From Caulobacter flavus (lineage in GTDB: Bacteria; Pseudomonadota; Alphaproteobacteria; Caulobacterales; Caulobacteraceae), in contig NZ_CP026100.1 in NCBI RefSeq assembly GCF_003722335.1, positions 3,012,001 to 3,076,000 on the forward strand: a DNA stretch of 64,000 nt, in the 5' to 3' direction. The notes beneath the pieces were generated by a model. The model made no database searches, was not told where the DNA came from, and saw nothing but the letters and a program-made list of their open reading frames with translations. Made by a program: the position numbers and the translations under genes. Each line of letters begins with the position of its first letter. The first letter of the stretch is position 1. Positions 43,031 through 52,500 of this stretch are shown here, piece by piece.

Positions 43031-44457
43031 CCTTCGACGTTCGGACCTTCGGTGCCAAGGGCGACGGAAGGGCGCTGGACAGCGACGCGATCAACGCCGC
43101 CATCGCGGCTGCGTCGACGGCCGGCGGCGGGACCGTCAGCCTGCCGGCGGGGCGGTATCTCAGCTTCTCGATCCGGCTGGCCAGCAGCGTGACCCTGCGG
43201 CTGGAGGAGGGCTGCGTGCTGGTCGCCGCCGATCCGGCCCTGCACGGCGGGTCGTACGATCCGCCGGAGGAGAACCCGCACGACCTCTACCAGGACTTCG
43301 GCCACAGCCACTGGCGCAACAGCCTGATCTGGGGCGAGGACCTGGAGGATGTGGCGATCGAGGGACCCGGCCGCATCGACGGCGAGGGCCTGACCCGCGA
43401 GGGGCCCGGCTCGCGCTGGCGGCGGCAGGCCGGCGAGTTTCCGCTGAGCATGGTCGGCCTGTCGGCGGAGGCCATGGCCGAGCTGGTTCCCGAGCGCGCG
43501 GCGATGATCGGCCAGGGCAACAAGGCGATCGGCCTCAAGCGCTGCCGGGGCGTGCGGCTGTCGGGCTTCTCGCTGGTGCGCGGCGGGCACTTCGCGGTGC
43601 TGGCCACCGGCTGCGAAGACCTGGTTATCGAGAACCTGCTGGTCGACACCAACCGCGACGGTCTGGACATCGACGGCTGCTCGCGGGTGCGGATAAGCGG
43701 CTGCCGGATCAACACGCCCAACGACGACGCGATCGTGCTGAAGGCGTCGATGGCGCTGGGCCGGGCGCTGCCGACGCAGGACGTCGAGATCGCCGGCTGC
43801 CACGTCTCGGGCTTCGATCCGGGCACGGTGTCGGTCGGCGCGCCGGGCCGCGAGCAGCAGATCTCGCCCGACCAGGACCGGGTGACGGGCCGCATCAAGA
43901 TCGGCACCGAGAGCAACGGCGACTTCCGCCGCATCCGCATTCGGGACTGCGTGCTGGAACGCTCGCGCGGGCTTGCCCTGGAGACCGTCGACGGCGGGAC
44001 CATCGAGGACGTCGAGATCGAGAACGTGCGGCTGGTCGAGATGACCAGCGCGCCGCTGTTCCTGCGCCTGGGCGCGCGGCTGCGCGGACCCGAAGGAACA
44101 GGGCCCGGCGCGCTGCGGCGGGTGATCGTGCGCAACCTGCGGGGCGAGGACGCATGGGCCGACCTGCCGGTGATCCTGGCGGGCCTGCCGGGGCGTCCGA
44201 TCGAGGACGTGCGGCTGGAGACCCTGTCGCTGTCGTTCCTGGGCGGGGCGGGGGAGGCGGGCGTCGAGCCGCCGGAACTGGAGGACGCCTATCCCGAGCC
44301 GCGGATGTTCGGCGATCCGCCGGCCTGGGGGCTGTGGGCGCGACATGTGCGGGGGCTGACGATCGAGGGCCTGGCGCTGAGCGGAAATCCCGACGCCCGC
44401 GCGCCGATCCGCATCGACGGCGAGGACGTGGCGCCCGAGCGCTTCTCGAACCGGTAA
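43027..44457 (+). CDS. Glycoside hydrolase family 28 (polygalacturonase / rhamnogalacturonase type)
   Basis: 476 residues from a GTG overlapping the previous stop (GTGA). The start DVRTFGAKGDGRALDSDAIN is typical of pectin beta-helix enzymes. NTNRDGLDIDGC and NTPNDDAIVLKAS carry GH28 aspartates; RIKIGTESNGDF is the later catalytic region. Unlike its neighbours it has no signal peptide at this start, so it may act inside the cell on oligosaccharides. Confidence 0.88.
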   Translation: MTFDVRTFGAKGDGRALDSDAINAAIAAASTAGGGTVSLPAGRYLSFSIRLASSVTLRLEEGCVLVAADPALHGGSYDPPEENPHDLYQDFGHSHWRNSLIWGEDLEDVAIEGPGRIDGEGLTREGPGSRWRRQAGEFPLSMVGLSAEAMAELVPERAAMIGQGNKAIGLKRCRGVRLSGFSLVRGGHFAVLATGCEDLVIENLLVDTNRDGLDIDGCSRVRISGCRINTPNDDAIVLKASMALGRALPTQDVEIAGCHVSGFDPGTVSVGAPGREQQISPDQDRVTGRIKIGTESNGDFRRIRIRDCVLERSRGLALETVDGGTIEDVEIENVRLVEMTSAPLFLRLGARLRGPEGTGPGALRRVIVRNLRGEDAWADLPVILAGLPGRPIEDVRLETLSLSFLGGAGEAGVEPPELEDAYPEPRMFGDPPAWGLWARHVRGLTIEGLALSGNPDARAPIRIDGEDVAPERFSNR

Positions 44458-44617
44458 CCCGGCGCCGCCCAATGGGGCGCCGCTACAGTGCGGCTTAGCG
44501 TCGCGCGGGTCGATTTGATGGCTCGCGACGCGTCGATTTTAGCACCTTTCCGCCGTAGATGAGCGACAAGGAACGGGATCGAGCCGTTCGATCCGGCGTG
44601 ACGTCGACCCTGGGGCC

Positions 44618-46444
44618 ATGTTTCTAGCCAAGTTCCTGAGAACCGTTGCGACCGTCGTGCTGGCCGCTCTAATGGCCGTGGTGACGGACTACGTTGTCAA
44701 CATCGTGATCCTGAAGCGGGCCGAGGTCTTCACGCCGTGGATGACGATGACCATCGTGGTCATCGTCGGCGGGCCGCTGTTCTACTTCCTGCACAGCCAG
44801 CGCCTGAACCTGCGGGCCGCCAAGCTGGACCTGTCCCACAGCCTGAAGATCCAGCGGCAGACGGCCGAGGAGGCCGAGCGCCGGCGCTGCGAAGCCGAGC
44901 GGGCCCTGTCGCGCCTGCGCGAGCACGAGTCGCTGTACCGCATCCTGGCCAACAACCTGACCGACGCGCTGCTGATGTGGTGGTCGGACGGCCGCCGGCG
45001 CTACAACTCGCCGGCCATCGAGCAGCTGACGGGCTATACCCCCGCCGAGTTCCTGGTCGCGCCCAACCTGCTGGGCGTCAGCGAGGAGGACGGCGCCAAG
45101 GCCGTGGCGGCCGTGCGCTCGCTGAAGGGGCCGACCGACAGTCGCACCCTGGAATACCGGTTCCGCCGCAAGGACGGTCGGGTGATCTGGGTCGAGAGCA
45201 CCTACTCGCTGGTGCCCCAGGAGGAGGGCGGCGGCTTCATCGCCACCAGCCGCGACATCACCGAGCGCAAGCGCCTGGCCGAGGAGCTGGCGCGGGTGGC
45301 CGCCGAGGCCCAGGCCGCGGCGGCGGCCAAGGCCGACTTCCTGGCCAACATGACCCACGAACTGCGGACGCCTCTGACGGCCATCATCGGCTTCTCGGGC
45401 CTGCTGCGGCAGTCGTCGGCCCTGGCCGAAACCGACGCGCGCCAGGTGCGCCTGATCCACGAGGCCAGCAACACCCTGCTGGGCGTCATCAACGACGTGC
45501 TGGACTTCTCGCGCCTGGAGGCGGGGCTGGAGTTCGACGCCGAGCCCTTCAAGCCCTGCGACATCGCCCGCTCGGCAGCGGCCCTGATCGAGAGCCAGGC
45601 CCAGGCCAAGGGCCTGTCGGTGCTGATCGAGTTCGGGCCCGGCCTCAAGCCGCTGCTGGGCGACGCGGCGCGATTGAGCCAGGTGATGCTGAACTTCCTG
45701 TCGAACGCGGTGAAGTTCACCAGCGAGGGGCAGATCGTCATCAGCGTCGAACAGGCCCCGACGGCGGTGGGGCAGCGCCTGCGGATGGCGGTGCGCGACA
45801 GCGGCATCGGCCTGCCCGACGACATGCACGAGGCGGTGTTCGAGCGCTTCATCCAGGCTGACGCCGGGGTCGCGCGCCGGTTCGGCGGCACGGGCCTGGG
45901 CCTGGCGATCTGCAAGCGGATCATCGAGGCGATGGACGGCCGCATCGGCGTCGAGAGCGCGCCGGGGCGCGGTTCGACCTTCTGGTTCGAGGTCGAGCTG
46001 CCGATCACCGAGACCGTGGCCAACGACCTGCCCGCGACGCCCCAGCCGGCGGCGCTGGAGCGCTCGGTGCGGCTGCTGCTGGTCGAGGACAACGCCGCCA
46101 ACCGCGAACTGATCGGCGCGCTGCTGGCGCCGTTCGAGGTCGAGGTCGAGATGGCCGTCGACGGGGTGGCGGCGGTCGACGCCTTCAAGGCGGGCAAGGC
46201 CTACGACCTGGTGCTGATGGACGTGCAGATGCCGGTGATGGACGGCCTGACCGCCACCCGCCGCATTCGGGCGCTGGAGCCGATGGGCGTGCGCACCCCG
46301 ATCGTGGCCATGACCGCCAACGTCCTGCCCGACCAGATCGCCACCTGCATGGCCGCCGGCATGGACGACCACCTGGGCAAGCCGATCAGTCCGGGAAAGC
46401 TGCTGGAAGCCGTGGCGCGATGGAGCAGGGCGGAGGCGGCGTGA
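44618..46444 (+). CDS. Hybrid sensor histidine kinase / response regulator
   Basis: 608 residues. Two N-terminal membrane helices (residues 5-50) are followed by a coiled coil, a PAS domain (about 100-225), HisKA (MTHELRTPLTAIIGFSGLL, with the phospho-His near residue 248), HATPase_c (DSGIGLP, GGTGLGLAICKR) and a receiver (LLVEDNAANRE, phospho-Asp in VLMDVQMPVMDG). It is a self-contained phosphorelay kinase and needs an Hpt and output protein elsewhere. It lies directly behind the pectin genes. Confidence 0.95.
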   Translation: MFLAKFLRTVATVVLAALMAVVTDYVVNIVILKRAEVFTPWMTMTIVVIVGGPLFYFLHSQRLNLRAAKLDLSHSLKIQRQTAEEAERRRCEAERALSRLREHESLYRILANNLTDALLMWWSDGRRRYNSPAIEQLTGYTPAEFLVAPNLLGVSEEDGAKAVAAVRSLKGPTDSRTLEYRFRRKDGRVIWVESTYSLVPQEEGGGFIATSRDITERKRLAEELARVAAEAQAAAAAKADFLANMTHELRTPLTAIIGFSGLLRQSSALAETDARQVRLIHEASNTLLGVINDVLDFSRLEAGLEFDAEPFKPCDIARSAAALIESQAQAKGLSVLIEFGPGLKPLLGDAARLSQVMLNFLSNAVKFTSEGQIVISVEQAPTAVGQRLRMAVRDSGIGLPDDMHEAVFERFIQADAGVARRFGGTGLGLAICKRIIEAMDGRIGVESAPGRGSTFWFEVELPITETVANDLPATPQPAALERSVRLLLVEDNAANRELIGALLAPFEVEVEMAVDGVAAVDAFKAGKAYDLVLMDVQMPVMDGLTATRRIRALEPMGVRTPIVAMTANVLPDQIATCMAAGMDDHLGKPISPGKLLEAVARWSRAEAA

Positions 46445-46730
46445 AGACCCTCTCCCGGAAGGGGGAGGTGTCGGCGAAGCCGACGGAGGGGGATGTGGCT
46501 TGCGAGCCTGCGACCCTCTCGACGTCAGCAGTTACTTCCCCCTCCGGCCCTTCGGGCCACCTCCCCTTCAGGGGGAGGGTCTGGGTGACTCCCTTCCCCC
46601 TTGATGGGGGAAGGGCCGGGGATGGGGGTGATCACTGCGCTTGGTCTTGAAACGAAAATGGGGGCGGAACGCGCGGTTCCCCCCATCCCAACCCTTCCCC
46701 CATCAAGGGGGAAGGGCTCTATTTCGTTGA
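46445..46730. repeat. Repeat block between convergent genes, with a large inverted repeat
   Basis: This gap holds no gene. A REP-like stretch (TCTCCCGGAAGGGGGAGG, then 46540-46580) is followed by a roughly 130-bp inverted repeat (about 46590-46718). Its ends are CCCTTCCCCCTTGATGGGGG and its complement, with a GGGGATGGGGG/CCCCCCATCCC inner part and a spacer of about 50 bp. It lies between the stops of the histidine kinase and the transporter and could stop both transcripts. Confidence 0.8.
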
Positions 46731-48356
46731 TCAGTTGATGTCGGGGATCTGGTCGCTCGTCGCCGAGGGCCTGGCCTTTTCGCCGCGGCCCCAGAGGCGT
46801 TCGTACTTCCAGCCGGTGAGGTCCTCGACGATGGCCTTGGACTCGGGGCTCTCGGCTTCCGTCGCGCCGGCGCGCAGGCGTTCGACCTCGTGGACCAGAA
46901 CCTCGTGGGTCTTGGCGTTGAGGCGGAACTTCCACGAGATGATCATGCCGGTGACCATCACCAGGATCGGGCCGCCGACCATGATCAGCACCAGGGTGTG
47001 GATCGCCTGCGGGGTCTGGTGGACCACCTGGCCCTTGCCGCCCGAGACGAAGCCGCCCAGGCCCAGCAGGGTGGTGGTCAGCAGGATGGCGCCCGACTGG
47101 GCGATCTTGCGCACGAAGGTCATGACGCCGGCGAAGATGCCCTCGCGGCGCTGGCCGGTGACGGCCTCGTCGACGTCGGGCAGGTAGTTGTAGACGCCCC
47201 AGGGCACGAAGTTCAGCGTGCCGCGGCCCAGGCCAGCCAGGATGATCGGCAGGAACAGCCAGAACAGGACGGTCGGGTTGAAGCCCGCGCCGGCGGCGTT
47301 GAAGATGTTGCCGTGCAGGCCCTCGACGCCGGCGGCGAAGCCGGCCGGCTTGACCAGGTAGAAGCCCAGGAACAGCAGCAGGGCCGCGCAGACGAAGCTG
47401 ATGGCCATGCGGTAGGCGGCCGTCGGGCCGGTCTTGATGATCACGCGGATGGCGATCATCACCGAGATCAGCTGGGCGAAGTACATCATCGTCATCGCCT
47501 GGGAGATCACCAGGGTCGAGCCGACCATCACCGTGGCCACGAACAGCGGGAAGGCGGTGTTGAAGATGTCCTGGCTGATGTAGCCGCCCAGATACAGCGA
47601 CAGGTGCTGGCGGAAGGCCTTCAGCTTCAGGGTCGAGAACAGGTCGCGGAACATGTTGACCGGGATCAGCGCGGCCTTGCCCCAGTCCATGGGCTCGGGC
47701 TGTATCAGCTTCTCTTCCTCGGTGTAGGGGCGCTCCCAGGTGAACAGCACCACCAGCACCACGACCAGGCTGAACAGGCCGCCGAAGATGGCCGCCATGA
47801 TCAGGAAGGTGTTGGAGCTGTCCTTGCCGCCGAAGTTGTTGATGATCAGCGTGGGCAGGTACGAGGCCAGGATCGCCGAGCTCTGGGCGATCAGCATGCG
47901 GGCGCCCGCGAACTTTGCCTTCTCCTTGTAATCCTTCGTCATTTCCGCCGCGAGGGTTTCCCACGGGATCAGGAACATCGTGTAGACGAACTCGAAGAAG
48001 ATGAAGGTCACGAGGTAGTAGGTGAAGGTCTGGCCCGACACGAAGATCAGGGCGAAGCTGGGCAGCAGCGGGATGGTCAGCAGCAGGAAGATCTTCCGCC
48101 GCCCGACCTTACGGCCGATCCAGGTGTGGCGCAGGTTGTCGGAGATGTAGCCGATCAGCGGGCAGGTGATCGCTTCCAGCAGGCGCGGAAGGCCCAGGAT
48201 CAGGCCGGTCTTGACCGGCGACAGTCCGCAGAAGGTGATGAAGAAGTAGGCCAGCCAGCCGGTGATCACGGCTTGCGCGCCGGCCCCCAGCATGTCGCCG
48301 GAGCCCCAGCCCCAATAGTTGACCCAGGACGGTTTGCGGGCGTCTGGCGTGGCCAT
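46731..48356 (-). CDS. MFS / GPH-type sugar transporter
   Basis: 541 residues from ATG 48356 with 12 predicted helices. The family block GLILGLPRLLEAITCPLIGY then ISDNLRHTWIGRKVGRRKIF is the glycoside-pentoside-hexuronide:cation symporter signature. It is the last gene of the rhamnogalacturonan operon and follows GH105, so its likely cargo is a rhamnogalacturonan oligomer, galacturonide or rhamnose. An elongated cytoplasmic C-terminus (about 60 residues) is present. Confidence 0.88.
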   Translation of the reverse strand: MATPDARKPSWVNYWGWGSGDMLGAGAQAVITGWLAYFFITFCGLSPVKTGLILGLPRLLEAITCPLIGYISDNLRHTWIGRKVGRRKIFLLLTIPLLPSFALIFVSGQTFTYYLVTFIFFEFVYTMFLIPWETLAAEMTKDYKEKAKFAGARMLIAQSSAILASYLPTLIINNFGGKDSSNTFLIMAAIFGGLFSLVVVLVVLFTWERPYTEEEKLIQPEPMDWGKAALIPVNMFRDLFSTLKLKAFRQHLSLYLGGYISQDIFNTAFPLFVATVMVGSTLVISQAMTMMYFAQLISVMIAIRVIIKTGPTAAYRMAISFVCAALLLFLGFYLVKPAGFAAGVEGLHGNIFNAAGAGFNPTVLFWLFLPIILAGLGRGTLNFVPWGVYNYLPDVDEAVTGQRREGIFAGVMTFVRKIAQSGAILLTTTLLGLGGFVSGGKGQVVHQTPQAIHTLVLIMVGGPILVMVTGMIISWKFRLNAKTHEVLVHEVERLRAGATEAESPESKAIVEDLTGWKYERLWGRGEKARPSATSDQIPDIN

Positions 48357-48446
48357 GTGCGTCTCATTCCCAAGAGAAGGGGGTCTTGTCGCCCCCAAGT
48401 CCGGTCCGGCGCTGGGCCGGACCGGATGAGTTCAGAAGTCAGCGGC

Positions 48447-49556
48447 CTAGATGAAGGCGCGCTGGAACTCGCCGAGCGCCAGCATGGCCAGCGACTGGCC
48501 GTACGGCATCGAGGTCAGCGGGATGTCCTTGTAGCCCTGGATCGTGTCGAACACCGGGGTGCCGAACGAGACCTGCTGCAGTTCGCCGGCGTCGTCGATG
48601 TTGGCCAGCACGCCCTTGATGGCGCGGATGGCGACGGCTTCGTATTCCTTGCCGATGTAGCGCTTGCGGACGGCCTTCAGCACGCCGTAGGCGAAACCGG
48701 CCGTGGCCGAGGCTTCAAGGTACGAGGTCTTGTCGTCGATGATCGTGTGCCACAGGCCCGACTCCTGGTCCTGGAACTTGGTCAGGGCCTTGATCTGGGC
48801 TTCGAGGGCGTCGATCAGGAAGGCGCGCAGGCCGTCGCCCGGCTTCAGGTCGAGCAGTTCGATGAATTCCGGGATGGCGATCGTCACCCAGCAGTTCCCG
48901 CGGGCCCACAGGGCGTCGGCGAAGTTGTGACGGCCCTCGAAGGTCCAGCCGTGGAACCACAGGCCGGTCTTGCGGTCGGCCAGGTACTTGATGTGGACCA
49001 TGAACTGGCGCTTGGCCTCCTCGACGAAGTCGGGGCGGTCGAGCAGCAGGCCGATCTTGGCCAGCGGCAGCACGCTCATCATCAGCGTGTCGTCCCACAG
49101 CTGCTGCGGGTTCTCGCTGTTGAAGACGATGTGCTGGAAGCCGCCTTCCTCGGTGCGCGGACCTTCGTACATGACGTAGTCGGCCCAGGTCTCGAGGTAG
49201 GGAATGTAGGTGTGGTCGCCGGTGGCCTCGTAGAGGTAGGCCAGGGTCAGGAACGGCGAGACCGTGTTGATGTTCTTGGTCGGGGTGCCGGCCTCGAAGC
49301 GGTCGGCGAACCACTTGGTCATGATGTCGAAGGCGCGCTCGTCGCCGTACATCTCGTACTGCTTCCACAGGCCGTAGAGGCCCACGCCGTGGGTCCATTC
49401 CCAGTCGTTCCAGCCCTTGGTGTCGATGACGCGGCCGTCGTCGAGACGCAGCAGGAACTCGCCCGTCTCGTCGGTGATGTCGACGAGGTTGCTGATCAGA
49501 AGGGCGATCTTGGCCTTGACGTCCTTGGCCTCGATGCCGTGAGCGAGATTGGGCAC
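48447..49556 (-). CDS. Glycoside hydrolase family 105 unsaturated rhamnogalacturonyl hydrolase
   Basis: 369 residues from a GTG start, with no signal peptide, so cytoplasmic. The alpha6/alpha6-barrel family blocks are WNDWEWTHGVGLYGLWKQYE, LWDDTLMMSVLPLAKIG (with the catalytic Asp) and WARGNCWVTIAIPEF. GH105 removes the unsaturated galacturonyl end left by rhamnogalacturonan lyase, which itself is not in this window. Neighbours GH43-GH35 and the transporter support the role. Confidence 0.93.
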   Translation of the reverse strand: MPNLAHGIEAKDVKAKIALLISNLVDITDETGEFLLRLDDGRVIDTKGWNDWEWTHGVGLYGLWKQYEMYGDERAFDIMTKWFADRFEAGTPTKNINTVSPFLTLAYLYEATGDHTYIPYLETWADYVMYEGPRTEEGGFQHIVFNSENPQQLWDDTLMMSVLPLAKIGLLLDRPDFVEEAKRQFMVHIKYLADRKTGLWFHGWTFEGRHNFADALWARGNCWVTIAIPEFIELLDLKPGDGLRAFLIDALEAQIKALTKFQDQESGLWHTIIDDKTSYLEASATAGFAYGVLKAVRKRYIGKEYEAVAIRAIKGVLANIDDAGELQQVSFGTPVFDTIQGYKDIPLTSMPYGQSLAMLALGEFQRAFI

Positions 49557-49593
49557 GGTAGTCTCCTAAAGGTAAGTTCGGGTAGGCGGGGGC

Positions 49594-52500
49594 CTACTGC
49601 TTGTAGTTCGGCGCGGGGACGCGGGCGACGGGCACGCCGCCTTCCACGTTGCGCAGCACTTCCAGTTTGACCGCTTCCAGGGCGTCGCCGGGGGCGCCGT
49701 CGCTGGTCACGGCCAGGGCGATGGTGTTCTTGCCGTGCGGATCGACGATGCCGTTGGGCAGGACGAAGGTCCGCTGCGGGCCGACGTGGGCGATGAACTG
49801 GCCCATGTTCCAGCCGTTGACGAAGATCAGCACGCGATAGCGGCCCGGCGAGCGCGGGGTCTTCGGATCGCCGATCGTCAGGCCGAGCGTCACGTCCTGG
49901 TCCTTGGGCAGGGCCAGGTCGAAGTTGGTGCGATACCAGGTGGTGCCGGCGTAGGGCGCAGGTGCGCCCATGTCGGCCTTGGCCCAGCCCTGGTCGGGGA
50001 AGCCCGGCAGGTGCCAGCCGTTGCGCTCGCCGTACTGGCCGCCTTCGTTCATCGGGCCGCGCACCGGGTCGGCGATGTCCTCGCCGCCCTTGTTGCCCTG
50101 GATCTTCCAGCTGATCGGCACGGCGAAGCTGTAGCTGGTCGGGCTCGACAGCGAGGCCGAGACCAGGCCGCGGGCTTCCTTGTGGAAGTCGTCGGCGTCG
50201 AGGTCCCAGTTGTGGCCGTTGTTGCGCACCATCACCGACAGCACGTGATCGCCGTCGCCGCGCAGCTCTTCGGGCAGCTTGAAGGTCGCCACGCCCGTGG
50301 TGATCGGGCGGGGCAGGCCGCCGTCCAGCTCGTGCTGGCCCAGGAACTTGCCGTCCAGCCAGACCTGCAGCATGCCGGCGCCGCCGGCGCCGTAGTGCAG
50401 GGTCAGGGTGTCGATGTCGGCGCGGCCCTTGTAGCGGCCGCGGTACCAGACGTCGCCGTGGTGGAAGCCGTGGGTGCTCATGTCGAGCGCCGGCTGGCCC
50501 GTCGGCGGACGCACGGTGGAGCCGCCGCGCTTGCCCTCGGCCTTGGCCCAGGCGCTGTCGTCGAAGGCCGGATCGGCTTCCGGCGAGCCGGCGGCGGTCT
50601 TCCAGTCTAGCTTGGCCAGGTCCGGCACGGTGACGGCGGTCGGGCCGGAAAGGGCCTTGGTCGCCAGCAGCGAGCCGCTGGCCGTGGCCTTGGCGGCGAC
50701 GGCCGCGCCGTTCCAGCGGACGGTCCTGACGCCCTTGGGGGCGAAGACTTCGAGCGGGCTTTCCGTCTCCGTGTCGCCGGTCAGCGACAGGACGGCGCCC
50801 TTGACGCTGGCCGAGCGCACGAGGCCGGGGCCGCGCTGCAGGGTCGGGCCGGCGGCCGTGTCCTGGCGCCAGAAGGTCTGCCCCGTGGCCTCGTCGGCCA
50901 GCAGCAGCACCAGCGGCGGACGGCCGCCGCCGGTGACGCGCACGCGGGCCAGACCGGTGTGGCTGTAGGAGAGCTTCAGGTCGCCCTTGGCGGCGTCGAA
51001 GGTGGACGAGACCTGGCCTTCCAGGACCTCGACCTTGGGCTCGGAAGCATAGCGCAGGACGGTTTCGCCCGCCTCGCCGGCGCGGCCGTACATCAAGGCC
51101 AGGTCGCCGCCGTTCCAGGGCAGGTGGGTCTGGATCTCGGAGGTCGAATAGACCAGCCGCTGGCCGCCCAGGTCGTAGCTGGCCATCAGCATCTTGCTGT
51201 CCTGGCCCTTGATCCGCGAGGGGACCACGTACTCGCCGTCGCGGGTCTTGACCTTGAAGGTGAAGGCCTCGTCGCCGGTGGCGCTGCTGGGATTGTGGAT
51301 CACCACGTAGAGGTGGCTGCCGGTCTCGGCGTTGACGTTGTGATAGACGCGAACCTTGTCGTTCGACGGGACGACGGCCTCGCCCTTGTCCATGCGGCGC
51401 AGGTCGGTGACCGTGTTCAGGAACTGGCCCATCTGCTTCATGACGCGGGCCTTGTCGCGCAGGCCGCGGGCCTCGTCGATGGCCGAGCCGTAGTCGTAGG
51501 AGCTGAACACCACGGGCGCCGGCGACCAGCCCCAGCTGGTGCCGCCATAGGTCATGTAGAAGCTCTGGATCGTCAGGCCGTTGGCGATGTTGGTCCCGTA
51601 GAATACCCGCTGGTAGCCGACGCCGCGATGGATGGCGGTGCAGTCGTAGTCGCCGTTGCTGCCCCAGTAGTCGAACCAGCCGCCGCCGAACTCGGCCGCG
51701 AAGCCGGGGGTGTTGGGGCTTGCCGAGGCGCCGCCCTTGGCCCCGCCGGCGCCGTAGAGGCCCCAGTCGGGCGCGACGCCGGCCGCCGACGGCGTGGAGT
51801 CGACCTTGCACGAGCCGCCCGGATAGCCGTCGAAGGCGTAGAGGTCGGTCGGGCCTTCCACCGCGCCGGGCACGTTCGAGCCCTTGGGCACCCAGTAGCC
51901 GTTGCGGCCCTTGTCGTTGTGGAACAGCGGCACGGTGATGCCGTCGGCGCGAGCCTTGTCGGCCAGCCACTGCATGTAGCGCTGCTGCGGGGCGCCCACG
52001 ACGTCGAGCTCGTTCTCGATCTGGTGGGCGATGACCGTGCCCTGGCCGGTGGTCAGCTGGTGGCGGGCGATGACCTTGTTGATCTGCGAGAGCCACTCGT
52101 CGGCGGCCTGGATGTATTCCGGCGCGTCGGTGCGGGCGCGGGCCTGCTGGTTGACCAGGTAGCCGGGGAAGCCCCCGCGCGTCAGCTCGGCGTTCACGTA
52201 CGGCCCGGCGCGGGTGATGACGTAGAGGCCTTCTTCCTTGGCCATGGTCAGCACGCGATCCATGTCGCGCACGCCGCTGAAGTCGTAGACCCCCTGCTTG
52301 GGCGAGTGATAGCCCCAGTCGATGTAGATCGCGACGGTGTTGTAGCCGCTGGCCTTCATCTTCTGGAGGATGTCGCGCCACAGATCCGGGCTGGGCAGGC
52401 GGAAGGGGTGGAACTCGCCACCCCACGAGTAGATGCGCTCGCCGTCGACCTTCAGGGAGTACTTGTCCCAGGTGATCTGGTGGGCTTGCGCGGGCTTGGC

